NCBI GenBank assembly: GCA_964464435.1
Contig: CAYXGE010000038.1
Span: forward strand, 1 to 17,455
DNA: 17,455 bases
Reading direction: 5' to 3'
Origin: CAYXGE01 sp964464435
GTDB taxonomy: Bacteria; Pseudomonadota; Gammaproteobacteria; Burkholderiales; Methylophilaceae
The position numbers and the translations under genes were made by a program. The notes under the pieces are model-generated. The model searched no databases. It was not told where the DNA came from and saw nothing but the letters and a program-made list of their open reading frames with translations. Below are positions 6,899 through 14,113 of this stretch, in pieces. Position 1 is the stretch's first letter; each line of letters starts with the position of its first letter.

Positions 6899-8050
6899 TT
6901 GAAAATTCTCTTTGTTTCAGATGTTTACTTCCCACGTATCAATGGGGTTTCAACTTCGATACGTACTTTTGTAGAACAATTACAAATATTAGGCCATACC
7001 GTTCATCTTATTGCGCCTGATTACGGCGTTGCCACAGAAGATGAAAATTGGATTAAGCGTATTCCTGCTCGAGGTTTGTTTTTTGACCCTGAAGATAAAC
7101 TCATGAAGTATGGCAAAGCGCTTGATGGATTAAGTGATTTACTCAAAGAACACTATGATGTTGTACATATACACACACCATTTGTAGCGCACTACTTGGG
7201 CTTAAAACTAGCACATTTACTTAATGTGCCAAGTGTTGAAACTTACCACACATTTTTTGAAGATTATCTACATCTTTATCTACCTATTATTCCTAAAGGT
7301 ATTGCTAGAAGTTTAGCGCGTACTATTTCTCGCAAGCAATGCAACGCGGTAGACTCGATAATTGCACCTTCACAGCCTATGCTAGAGGTATTACGTGGAT
7401 ATGGCGTTACAGCAAACGCTGAGGTGATTCCTACTGGCTTACAAGCACATAGTTTTGCCAATGCAGATGGAAAAGCATTTAGAACACAACATGGCATTGC
7501 TCTTGATAGACCACTGGCACTCTATGTAGGGCGTGTGGCGCATGAAAAGAATATTCCATTTTTATTACACATGCTACCTAATTTACTTAAGCAAGTCCCA
7601 AATGCTTTGTTGGTAATTGCTGGAGAAGGGCCCGCAGAAGAATCTTTGCATGCGCTTAGTCAAAGTCTTGGTTTGCAACAACATGTGCAATTTATTGGCT
7701 ACTTAGACAGAAAAACCCAGCTCAATGCCTGTTATCAAGCGGCAGATGTTTTTGTATTTGCCTCAAAATCTGAAACACAAGGGTTGGTATTGTTAGAAGC
7801 CATGGCGCAAGGAACCCCTGTTGTAGCAATTGCAGAGTTGGGTACAAAATCGATTCTAGTTGAAGGGCAGGGAGCGCTAATAGCACCTGATGACCATACT
7901 GGCTTTGCAGCGCGCTTAGCTACAGTGCTAAAAAATTCAACGCTACGTCAGCAACTAAGTGCTAGCGCCTTAAGTTATGTACAAGAGCATTGGACGGCGC
8001 GCGTACAGGCTGAAAAACTGGTGATGTTTTATCAATCAATAATTAAATGA
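6899..8050 (+). CDS. GT4-family glycosyltransferase, probably acting on a lipid
   Basis: A GT-B fold enzyme of family GT4 that moves a sugar from a nucleotide sugar to an acceptor at the inner membrane. The N-terminal acceptor domain starts MKILFVSDVYFPRINGV and includes VHIHTPF (89-95) and YHTFFEDYLHLY (116-127). From memory, a similar YHTxxEDYxHY block is typical of diacylglycerol glucosyltransferases such as Acholeplasma alMGS and the BgsB/Agt-like group. The C-terminal donor domain has LYVGRVAHEKN (208-218) and the EX7E motif Glu292/Glu300. 383 residues is normal. It starts with TTG at 6899 behind AGGTGA; an ATG four bases earlier is out of frame. The Pho-box-like array upstream and nearby PAP2, PLC and dgkA genes favour diacylglycerol as acceptor. 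A mannosyltransferase of the MgtA/PimB kind remains possible. Confidence 0.85.
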   Translation: MKILFVSDVYFPRINGVSTSIRTFVEQLQILGHTVHLIAPDYGVATEDENWIKRIPARGLFFDPEDKLMKYGKALDGLSDLLKEHYDVVHIHTPFVAHYLGLKLAHLLNVPSVETYHTFFEDYLHLYLPIIPKGIARSLARTISRKQCNAVDSIIAPSQPMLEVLRGYGVTANAEVIPTGLQAHSFANADGKAFRTQHGIALDRPLALYVGRVAHEKNIPFLLHMLPNLLKQVPNALLVIAGEGPAEESLHALSQSLGLQQHVQFIGYLDRKTQLNACYQAADVFVFASKSETQGLVLLEAMAQGTPVVAIAELGTKSILVEGQGALIAPDDHTGFAARLATVLKNSTLRQQLSASALSYVQEHWTARVQAEKLVMFYQSIIK

Positions 8051-8225
8051 TTTAACAATACGTCTTAATTGATAAAGCTTAAGATCATCAGTTGTCTTAA
8101 TCGTCATCAAAGCCCTCTTGTAAGAAAATATTTAATCTTTTGATAACTTAAATCGTTAAAAAATTGTAAGGTTTTCAGTCTTTACCAGACTAATGATTAA
8201 CTTAACTAAGCGATAGAGAATATCA

Positions 8226-8852
8226 ATGCAATTTAAATTTACCAGCCACCAATTTGCTGGCTATATTTTAGGCCTAGTGTTGTTGCTTATACTAGTTACT
8301 ATTACATACTTTCATGGCAAAAAAATTGACCATACCATCTCAAATTTGGCCAATGATAAAATGCCAGAGTTAATTGCTGCTTCAAATCTTAAAAGAGATT
8401 TTCAAGCGCAAACCATTCAACTTTACGAATTGTATGCTACTAATGATGAAAATCATTACCAAAAAGAGTACATCAAGATAAAGTCATCTACGCTTATCAA
8501 CGCAAGTAATTTAAAATCCTTTGCAACATCAAAACAGTTTGTTACTAATTTGGATCAAAACATTGCCGAGCAAGAAGAAAAGGCGAATCGCTTTTTACAA
8601 ATCATGCGGCAATCAGAGGTGGATTGGGATGCCGCACGTGATGTCTTATCAGATTTTAGTGCGAATGCAAATAAAATTGAACAGGAGTTAGATACTTTGG
8701 TGGAGCAAGTAACTTCAAATACACAAAAGCAAGTAGATGCATCCAAGGCATTATCGGCAGAACTCACTTATATTGGAGTAATCTTTATTGGCTTGCTGTT
8801 GTTTAGTGTCATCGCCTTGATTAATTACACGCCGCGTAAAGTAAATCCTTAA
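8226..8852 (+). CDS. Two-TM protein with a chemoreceptor-like sensor domain and no signalling domain
   Basis: Not assignable to a named protein. The 208 residues comprise a short cytoplasmic N-terminus, TM1 at about 11-29, a roughly 150-residue periplasmic region that is largely charged, helical and free of Cys and Pro-rich turns, TM2 at about 178-201 and a seven-residue tail (TPRKVNP). This matches the architecture of the four-helix-bundle sensor of methyl-accepting chemotaxis proteins (4HB_MCP type), but HAMP and the methyl-accepting domain are missing. The stop is followed by a terminator, and no coding continuation is evident, so it looks like a complete small protein, not a recent truncation. 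The upstream 175 bases hold no convincing promoter or Pho box. It may partner a separate sensor kinase. Function unknown. Confidence 0.75.
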   Translation: MQFKFTSHQFAGYILGLVLLLILVTITYFHGKKIDHTISNLANDKMPELIAASNLKRDFQAQTIQLYELYATNDENHYQKEYIKIKSSTLINASNLKSFATSKQFVTNLDQNIAEQEEKANRFLQIMRQSEVDWDAARDVLSDFSANANKIEQELDTLVEQVTSNTQKQVDASKALSAELTYIGVIFIGLLLFSVIALINYTPRKVNP

Positions 8853-8879
8853 GTAATCAATGATTAGCGTTTACCAAAC

Positions 8880-8903
8880 AAAAAAGCTGGCAATTAGCCA
8901 GCT
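8880..8903 (-). terminator. Intrinsic terminator of the pst operon, possibly bidirectional
   Basis: AGCTGGC (8885-8891) and GCCAGCT (8897-8903) form a 7-bp stem with a 5-base loop. On the minus strand it is followed by six T (8885-8880), a strong signal for transcripts leaving pstB. On the plus strand the tract CTTGTT is weaker but could serve the convergent two-TM protein gene. Confidence 0.85.
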
Positions 8904-8924
8904 CTTGTTACTAAAGGTGCATGT

Positions 8925-9704
8925 TTAACCAAATTTACCAGTAATATAATCTTCGGTTTCTTTGCGGCTAGGGTTAGTAAAGATTTTATCGGTGTCATCA
9001 TATTCAATTAACTCACCCAGATACATATAGGCGGTGTAATCAGAAATACGAGCGGCTTGTTGCATATTATGTGTAACCACTAAAATAGTGAGCTTTTTGC
9101 GCAATTCTGTCATCAACTCTTCAATACTTGCTGTGGCCATCGGGTCAAGTGCAGAAGTCGGCTCATCAAACAACATGATTTCAGGGTCTGTGGCCAAAGC
9201 GCGTGCAATACAAAGACGTTGTTGTTGACCGCCAGACAAGTTAAACGCTAAGTCATTAAGTCGGTCTTTGACTTCGGTCCATAGTGCTGCACCTTTTAGC
9301 GCATCTTCTACCTTGTCATCCATGATGCCTTTATTATTTTCGCCACGTACACGCAAACCATAAGCTACATTTTCATAAATAGACTTTGGAAATGGGTTGG
9401 GTTTTTGAAACACCATACTAATGCGCATACGCACTTCAATCGGATCAACAGCCTTGTCTAAAATATTGGTGTTATCAGGGTGCATGACAATTTCACCTTG
9501 ATAACGGTTACCAGGATATAAGTCATGCATGCGATTAAAGCTGCGTAGATAGGTAGATTTACCACAACCAGATGGGCCAATTAACGCAGTGATTTTATTT
9601 TCATATAAAGGCATATTGATGCCTTTTAGCGCACGATTACCATTGCTATAAAAAAACTCTAAATTACGCGATTCCGCTTTTATCGGGGTGGTTACTGTCA
9701 CCAT
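8925..9704 (-). CDS. pstB: Phosphate ABC transporter ATP-binding protein PstB
   Basis: PstB is the cytoplasmic ATPase of the PstSCAB high-affinity phosphate importer and also takes part in PhoR/PhoU signalling. The 259-residue protein is the usual length and has Walker A GPSGCGKST (43-51), Q-loop near FQKPNPFP (99-106), ABC signature LSGGQQQR (156-163), Walker B IMLFDE with catalytic Glu181, D-loop SALD and the switch His in VVTHNM. AAGGA eight bases before the ATG supports the start. It is the last gene of the minus-strand operon, 41 bases after pstA, and is followed by a strong terminator. phoU, commonly next in line, is absent here. Confidence 0.98.
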   Translation of the reverse strand: MVTVTTPIKAESRNLEFFYSNGNRALKGINMPLYENKITALIGPSGCGKSTYLRSFNRMHDLYPGNRYQGEIVMHPDNTNILDKAVDPIEVRMRISMVFQKPNPFPKSIYENVAYGLRVRGENNKGIMDDKVEDALKGAALWTEVKDRLNDLAFNLSGGQQQRLCIARALATDPEIMLFDEPTSALDPMATASIEELMTELRKKLTILVVTHNMQQAARISDYTAYMYLGELIEYDDTDKIFTNPSRKETEDYITGKFG

Positions 9705-9745
9705 AAGTACAATCCTTGGTTAAATTTAAATCTGTGGTTTAAGGC

Positions 9746-10711
9746 TTACCACTTAATGTTTTTACGAATTTTATAGCGTAAGTAAATAGCTGTGCCGTTC
9801 ATTAATAGTGTCACGATAATAATGAGTGCGCCTGTAGCTGCGGCGTTGATATGAAACGCGTGGTCAGGGCGTGATAGCCAGTTAAACATTTGAATCGGCA
9901 TCACAGTAAAGCCAGAGCTTAACCATTCAAAGTTTATAAATGGTGTAACATCGGAAATAGGTGATGGAGGTAAAAACGCAATAAAGGTTAATGCACCAAT
10001 CGTAATGATTGGGGCTGTTTCTCCTAGGGCACGTGCCATTCCAATAATGACTCCCGTTAAAATACCACCATAAGAGTATTTCAATACATGGTCGTAAACT
10101 ACTTGCCATTTAGTGGCACCAACTGCATAAGCGGCCTCACGAATGGCAACTGGAATGCCACGGATGGCCTCACGGGTAGATACAATCACAATTGGTAAAA
10201 TTAGCAAGCCTAGCGTTAAGCCAGCAGTCAAAATGCTTTGACCAAAGTCCAAAATATAAACAAACAAACCTAAAGCAAGTAAACCATAGACAATTGATGG
10301 TACGCCTGCAAGATTAGTCACATTAATTTCAATGAGGTCAGAAAACCAGTTTTTTGGCGCATATTCTTCTAAATACAAACCTGCCGCTACCCCCATGGGT
10401 ACGGCGACTATGAAGGTGACAAGCATAACCAATGCTGAACCAACCCAAGCTGAGAGTAAGCCAGCTTTAGCCGCACGGCGAGATGGAAAGTCGCTTAAAA
10501 ATTGTAGATTAAAGCGCTCATAACCATCCATCACTAGATCACCAAATAGTGTTAGCAAAGTAAGTAAGGCAAATATCAGCGCAATTAAGCCTAACACTGA
10601 AAACATATAATCATTCAGTTTGTGGCGCTTAATCATGGCGCGCACAGACTCTAGGTTTTCTAACACAGAGGCCTGCGTTGCAACGATTTTTGTAGTGGGA
10701 TCTTGATGCAT
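9746..10711 (-). CDS. pstA: Phosphate ABC transporter permease PstA
   Basis: One of the two inner-membrane permease subunits that form the phosphate channel with PstC. The 321-residue protein has a cytoplasmic N-terminal extension of about 35 residues, then about six membrane helices with the binding-protein-dependent permease (EAA) loop around REAAYAVGATKWQVVYDHVLK. The N-terminal extension makes it slightly longer than the E. coli protein (296). It starts 11 bases after the pstC stop, so the two permeases are probably translated from one message. It ends with RYKIRKNIKW, a positively charged cytoplasmic tail. Confidence 0.96.
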   Translation of the reverse strand: MHQDPTTKIVATQASVLENLESVRAMIKRHKLNDYMFSVLGLIALIFALLTLLTLFGDLVMDGYERFNLQFLSDFPSRRAAKAGLLSAWVGSALVMLVTFIVAVPMGVAAGLYLEEYAPKNWFSDLIEINVTNLAGVPSIVYGLLALGLFVYILDFGQSILTAGLTLGLLILPIVIVSTREAIRGIPVAIREAAYAVGATKWQVVYDHVLKYSYGGILTGVIIGMARALGETAPIITIGALTFIAFLPPSPISDVTPFINFEWLSSGFTVMPIQMFNWLSRPDHAFHINAAATGALIIIVTLLMNGTAIYLRYKIRKNIKW

Positions 10712-10722
10712 TAGCTTAACTC

Positions 10723-11670
10723 TTAATATTGTTCACGATATTTTTTACGAATCATATGCCCTAATACATTGAAACAAAGGGTCATAATCATGAGTACTAA
10801 ACCTGCTGCAAAGATGCTTTGGTAGCCGATGCTACCATGAGGTAAATCGCCCATCGCCACTTGCACAATGTAGGCAGTAATTGTAGCGGCGCTTTCCATT
10901 GGATTAAAGCTGACAATAGGCTGTTGACCGGCTGCTACGGCAACTACCATGGTCTCACCCACAGCACGTGAGATACCCAAAATATAAGCCGCGATAATCC
11001 CAGATATTGCTGCAGGGGTGACCACACGAATGGCGGTTTGAAAGCGCGTCGCACCCATCGCATAAGAACCTTCGCGCATACTCATGGGTACTGCGCGCAT
11101 CGCATCTTCAGCCACTGATGCAATGTAAGGAATAATCATAATACCCATGACAATGCCCGCACTAAGCATGTTAAATCCCGGTAACTCAGGAAACACCTTT
11201 TGTAAGAGTGGGGTTAAAAATAACAGCGCAAAGTAACCAAACACAATAGTAGGCACACCTACTAAAAGCTCTAAAATGGGTTTAACAGTTTCACGTGTTT
11301 TGTGTGTTGCGAATTCGGATAAATAGATGGCAATCACTGTACCTAACGGGATAGCTAAGCATAAAGCGATGGCTGATGTTGTCAGAGTGCCTGAAACCAA
11401 AGGTAAAATACCGTAATGGGCATCTTCAAATAGCGGTGTCCATTCTTTGTCTGTAAAAAAATCTACAATAGAAACCGTTTTAAAAAAACTGAGTGACTCA
11501 TATAACAAGATTGCAACAATAGCGAGCGTGGTAAATACAGCTGATAGGGCAGCCAGCATTAAAATAAATTCGATAATGCGCTCTTTAATATTACGCCTAA
11601 TATTCTTAGCTAAGCGTGGGCTGATAGTTAAATTGCTTGGTTCGTTTAGCACTTGAGTAACCGTATTCAT
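10723..11670 (-). CDS. pstC: Phosphate ABC transporter permease PstC
   Basis: Second permease subunit of the PstSCAB phosphate importer. About 315 residues with a cytoplasmic N-terminus followed by about six membrane helices; the EAA-type loop is visible at REGSYAMGATRFQTAIRVVTP, followed by ISGIIAAYILGISRAVGET. The E. coli protein is 319 residues. An in-frame TTG nine bases upstream (11679) would add three residues; neither start has a strong ribosome-binding site, and I chose the ATG. It is 120 bases downstream of pstS, with an internal hairpin between them that probably lowers permease expression relative to the binding protein. Confidence 0.95.
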   Translation of the reverse strand: MNTVTQVLNEPSNLTISPRLAKNIRRNIKERIIEFILMLAALSAVFTTLAIVAILLYESLSFFKTVSIVDFFTDKEWTPLFEDAHYGILPLVSGTLTTSAIALCLAIPLGTVIAIYLSEFATHKTRETVKPILELLVGVPTIVFGYFALLFLTPLLQKVFPELPGFNMLSAGIVMGIMIIPYIASVAEDAMRAVPMSMREGSYAMGATRFQTAIRVVTPAAISGIIAAYILGISRAVGETMVVAVAAGQQPIVSFNPMESAATITAYIVQVAMGDLPHGSIGYQSIFAAGLVLMIMTLCFNVLGHMIRKKYREQY

Positions 11671-11753
11671 CGTATACAAAGACTTTTCTATTTTAGCTGA
11701 TTTTGCTTGAGATAAATGCTAAATCCAACCTAATAACAACTTAAAAATAATTA

Positions 11754-11778
11754 AAGGAGGCTAAAAATTAGCCTCCTT
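11754..11778 (-). terminator. Hairpin between pstS and pstC
   Basis: A perfect 11-bp inverted repeat, AAGGAGGCTAA (11754-11764) and TTAGCCTCCTT (11768-11778), with a 3-base loop. On the minus strand it begins 12 bases after the pstS stop and is followed by an AT-rich run with broken T tracts. It may act as a partial terminator or protect the 3' end of pstS mRNA, giving more PstS than PstCAB. Confidence 0.75.
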
Positions 11779-11790
11779 CAGTCAAATCAA

Positions 11791-12786
11791 TTACTTAATT
11801 CTACCTAGTAAATCTTTCACTTTAACACCCACTTCAGGTGTACCATCAAAGCCTGTACCTGGTTTCATCGCTTTAAAATGTTCTTTAACAGCGGCATAGT
11901 CTTCTGCTGGCAATGGAACGTATTTCACTTCTTTAACCAACTCTGGCGCATTTTCTAAATAAAAGTTAACAAAGGCTTTTACTTCTGGCTTAAATGCAGC
12001 TGCAGTTGCATTCACATAAATAAATAAAGGACGTGAGAGAGGCACGTAAGTACCATTCATTACGGTAGCTACGGAGGCATTAACTGCTGGTGCGCCTGCT
12101 TTAGCTGCAACTGGCACAGCTTTTAACTTATCTTTGTTTTCTTCATAGTAGGCTAGGCCAAAGTAAGCCATGCCACCTACATTGTTTGATACACCTTGCA
12201 CTAATACGTTGTCATCTTCTGACGGCGTGTAGTCTGTACGGCTAGATTTTGCTTTGCCATTAATAGCTTCAGTAAAGTAATCAAACGTACCTGATGCAGT
12301 ACCTGGGCCATAAAGCGCTAGTGCTTTATCTGGATAAGCTGGATTAACTTGTTTCCAATTTTTAACGCTAGATCCTGGACCCCAAATTTTCTTTAATTCT
12401 TCAACAGTAATGCTTTTAACCCAATCATTTTTTGAGTTAACGACAACGGTCAAGCCATCAAAAGCCACTGGTAACTCAATAAATTGCACACCAGCTTCTT
12501 TACATGCATCAATTTCTTTTTTAAGAATTGGTCTAGATGCATTAGAAATATCAGTTTCACCACGACAGAATTTTTTAAAACCACCACCAGTGCCTGATTC
12601 ACCAACCGTTACTTTTGTTTTTGTTTTGTTTTGAAACTCTTCAGCTATCGCTTCTGTTATTGGGTAAACAGTGCTAGAGCCATCAATTTTGATGACTTTT
12701 TCAGCAGCGTGGCTAAATGTAGGTAATGTGAAGACTGTGGCCACAATGCCTGCTACAGTGAGGGTTTTAAACAAATTTGACTGCAT
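11791..12786 (-). CDS. pstS: Phosphate ABC transporter substrate-binding protein PstS
   Basis: PstS is the periplasmic phosphate-binding protein that delivers phosphate to PstCAB. Start chosen at the ATG at 12786: AGGAG lies five bases upstream and the protein opens with a clean signal peptide (MQSNLFKTLTVAGI... FSHA, cleavage before AEK, residue 28). A longer frame from 12804 is possible but would begin only about four bases after the probable -10 at 12808-12813. The 331-residue protein shows the PBP-like phosphate-binding loops GSSTVYP, GESGTGGGF and GETDISNASRPI, then GPGTASGTFDYF. The GSSTVYP type is closer to the SphX-like PstS branch than to E. coli PstS. Controlled by the Pho-box-like array upstream. 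Confidence 0.96.
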   Translation of the reverse strand: MQSNLFKTLTVAGIVATVFTLPTFSHAAEKVIKIDGSSTVYPITEAIAEEFQNKTKTKVTVGESGTGGGFKKFCRGETDISNASRPILKKEIDACKEAGVQFIELPVAFDGLTVVVNSKNDWVKSITVEELKKIWGPGSSVKNWKQVNPAYPDKALALYGPGTASGTFDYFTEAINGKAKSSRTDYTPSEDDNVLVQGVSNNVGGMAYFGLAYYEENKDKLKAVPVAAKAGAPAVNASVATVMNGTYVPLSRPLFIYVNATAAAFKPEVKAFVNFYLENAPELVKEVKYVPLPAEDYAAVKEHFKAMKPGTGFDGTPEVGVKVKDLLGRIK

Positions 12787-12807
12787 ATAAACTCCTAGAA
12801 ACATTTC

Positions 12808-12859
12808 GTTATAAAAACAGGATTCATCATATGAACTTATTGTGACAATAATATGACAA
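12808..12859 (-). promoter_or_regulatory. pstS promoter with Pho-box-like array
   Basis: On the minus strand, TTGTCAT (12859-12853), TTGTCAC (12848-12842) and AGTTCAT (12837-12831) repeat with an 11-base period, the layout of PhoB sites. TATAAC (12813-12808), 17 bases further on, is a good -10. A Pho box at pstS is expected from other proteobacteria and serves as the internal reference for the other arrays in this window. Confidence 0.8.
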
Positions 12860-12972
12860 TATCTAAAATATAAAAAGTATGTGCAATGTGTAATTGTTAC
12901 GTTGCAATTTAAAATATTGTTTTAAAAGTAACAAAATCAAAGTATCTAATTTTTGTTTACACTAAGCTAAGT

Positions 12973-12978
12973 TATAAT
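12973..12978 (+). promoter_or_regulatory. -10 element of the prfB promoter
   Basis: A consensus TATAAT lies 30 bases before the prfB ATG. The -35 side is weak (TTTTTG at 12950-12955 with 17-base spacing, or TTGTTT with 14). Divergent from pstS; the two promoters share a 222-base intergenic region. Confidence 0.55.
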
Positions 12979-13008
12979 GCACGGTTATTGTTTTTGATAT
13001 TCAACATT

Positions 13009-14113
13009 ATGGAAGCCGAACAACTCAATCTTATTGCTAAACGCTTAGCAGATTTAAGCGAGCGTCACCTTGCCCTACGGGGGTATCTTTGACTTTGAAA
13101 ACAAGTCACATCGCCTAGAAGAAGTGAATGGTCTTTTAGAAGACCCTAACGTTTGGAATGATGCAGAAAAAGCACAAAAACTCGGTAAGGAAAAACGCTC
13201 ACTAGAATCGGTAGTCAATACACTACAAAGCCTAGAAAACGGCTTGAAGGATAGCCAAGAGCTATTTGAAATGGCAAAAGAAGAAGATGACGACGATACA
13301 TTGTTAAGTGTAGAAAGTGATTCGATTCAACTCGCTAAAGAAATTGAGGCCATGGAGTTTAGGCGCATGTTTTCAGGCGAGCTAGACAGTGCTAATTGTT
13401 TTATAGAGTTTCAGTCGGGTAGTGGCGGCACTGAGGCGCAAGACTGGGCGGCCATGTTACTGCGCATGTATTTACGTTATTGCGAGCGCAAGGGCTTCAA
13501 AGTTGAAGTCTTAGAAGAGTCTGATGGTGATGTGGCTGGTATTAAAGGTGCTAGCGTCAAAGTAAGCGGTGATTATGCTTATGGCACCTTAAGAACTGAA
13601 AATGGCGTACATCGATTAGTGCGTAAATCCCCGTTTGATAGTAATGCAAAACGTCATACCTCTTTTGCTAGTGTGCAGATTTTCCCTGAAGTGGATGACA
13701 GTATTCAAATTGAAATTAACCCTGCTGACTTGCGCATTGATACGTATCGCGCCAGTGGTGCAGGTGGTCAGCACATTAACAAAACCGATTCTGCCGTGCG
13801 TATTACCCACTTACCAACGGGCGTAGTAGTGCAATGCCAAAATGACCGTTCACAACATCGTAATAAAGATGAGGCGATGAATATGTTGAAAGGTGCGCTC
13901 TATAACTTAGAACTAAACAAGCGCAACGCAGACAAACAAGCGATCGAGGACGCCAAAACAGATATTGGCTGGGGTCATCAAATTAGAAGTTATGTGCTCG
14001 ACCAAGGCCGTATTAAAGATTTGCGTACCAATGTAGAAATAGGCAATACCCAGGGTGTTTTAGATGGCGACCTTGACCCATTTATTATGGAAAGTTTAAA
14101 GCAGGGAGTATGA
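13009..14113 (+). CDS. prfB: Peptide chain release factor 2, programmed +1 frameshift
   Basis: RF2 recognises UAA and UGA and triggers peptide release. The first frame runs from the ATG at 13009 for 27 codons to an in-frame TGA at 13090-13092; after a +1 slip on CTT, translation continues at 13091 for 340 more codons, giving 367 residues (365 in E. coli). The stop-recognition motif SPF is at 207-209 and the peptidyl-hydrolysis motif GGQ at 252-254, whose Gln is normally methylated by PrmC. Residue 248, equivalent to E. coli 246, is Ala, the common active form, not the Thr of K-12. A continuous frame from a TTG at 13070 is not the real N-terminus. The stop overlaps the lysS start (ATGA). Confidence 0.97.
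13075..13093 (+). other. Programmed +1 frameshift site of prfB
   Basis: The codons CTA CGG GGG TAT CTT TGA C reproduce the conserved RF2 autoregulatory slip site: an internal Shine-Dalgarno-like GGGGG, the slippery CTT codon and a TGA with C after it. Low RF2 delays termination and favours the slip, so RF2 limits its own synthesis. The usual AGG before GGG is CGG here, leaving a slightly shorter internal Shine-Dalgarno. Confidence 0.96.

Noticed and set aside
6994..8050. Assignment of the GT4 enzyme to LPS or exopolysaccharide synthesis
   Set aside because: Possible for GT4 proteins in general, but no polysaccharide genes are next to it, and the YHTxxEDYxH block with its lipid-gene neighbours fits a lipid acceptor better.
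8087..8110. Pho-box-like TTGTCTT and CGTCATC before the two-TM protein
   Set aside because: The two GTC cores are nine bases apart, not eleven, and no third unit is in phase.
12787..12804. Upstream ATG giving a PstS six residues longer
   Set aside because: It lies about four bases after the probable -10 (12808-12813), while the ATG at 12786 has AGGAG at ideal spacing and a cleaner signal peptide.
13090..13092. In-frame TGA in prfB as sign of a pseudogene
   Set aside because: It sits in the standard RF2 programmed frameshift context (GGG TAT CTT TGA C), and the shifted frame encodes a full RF2 with SPF and GGQ motifs.
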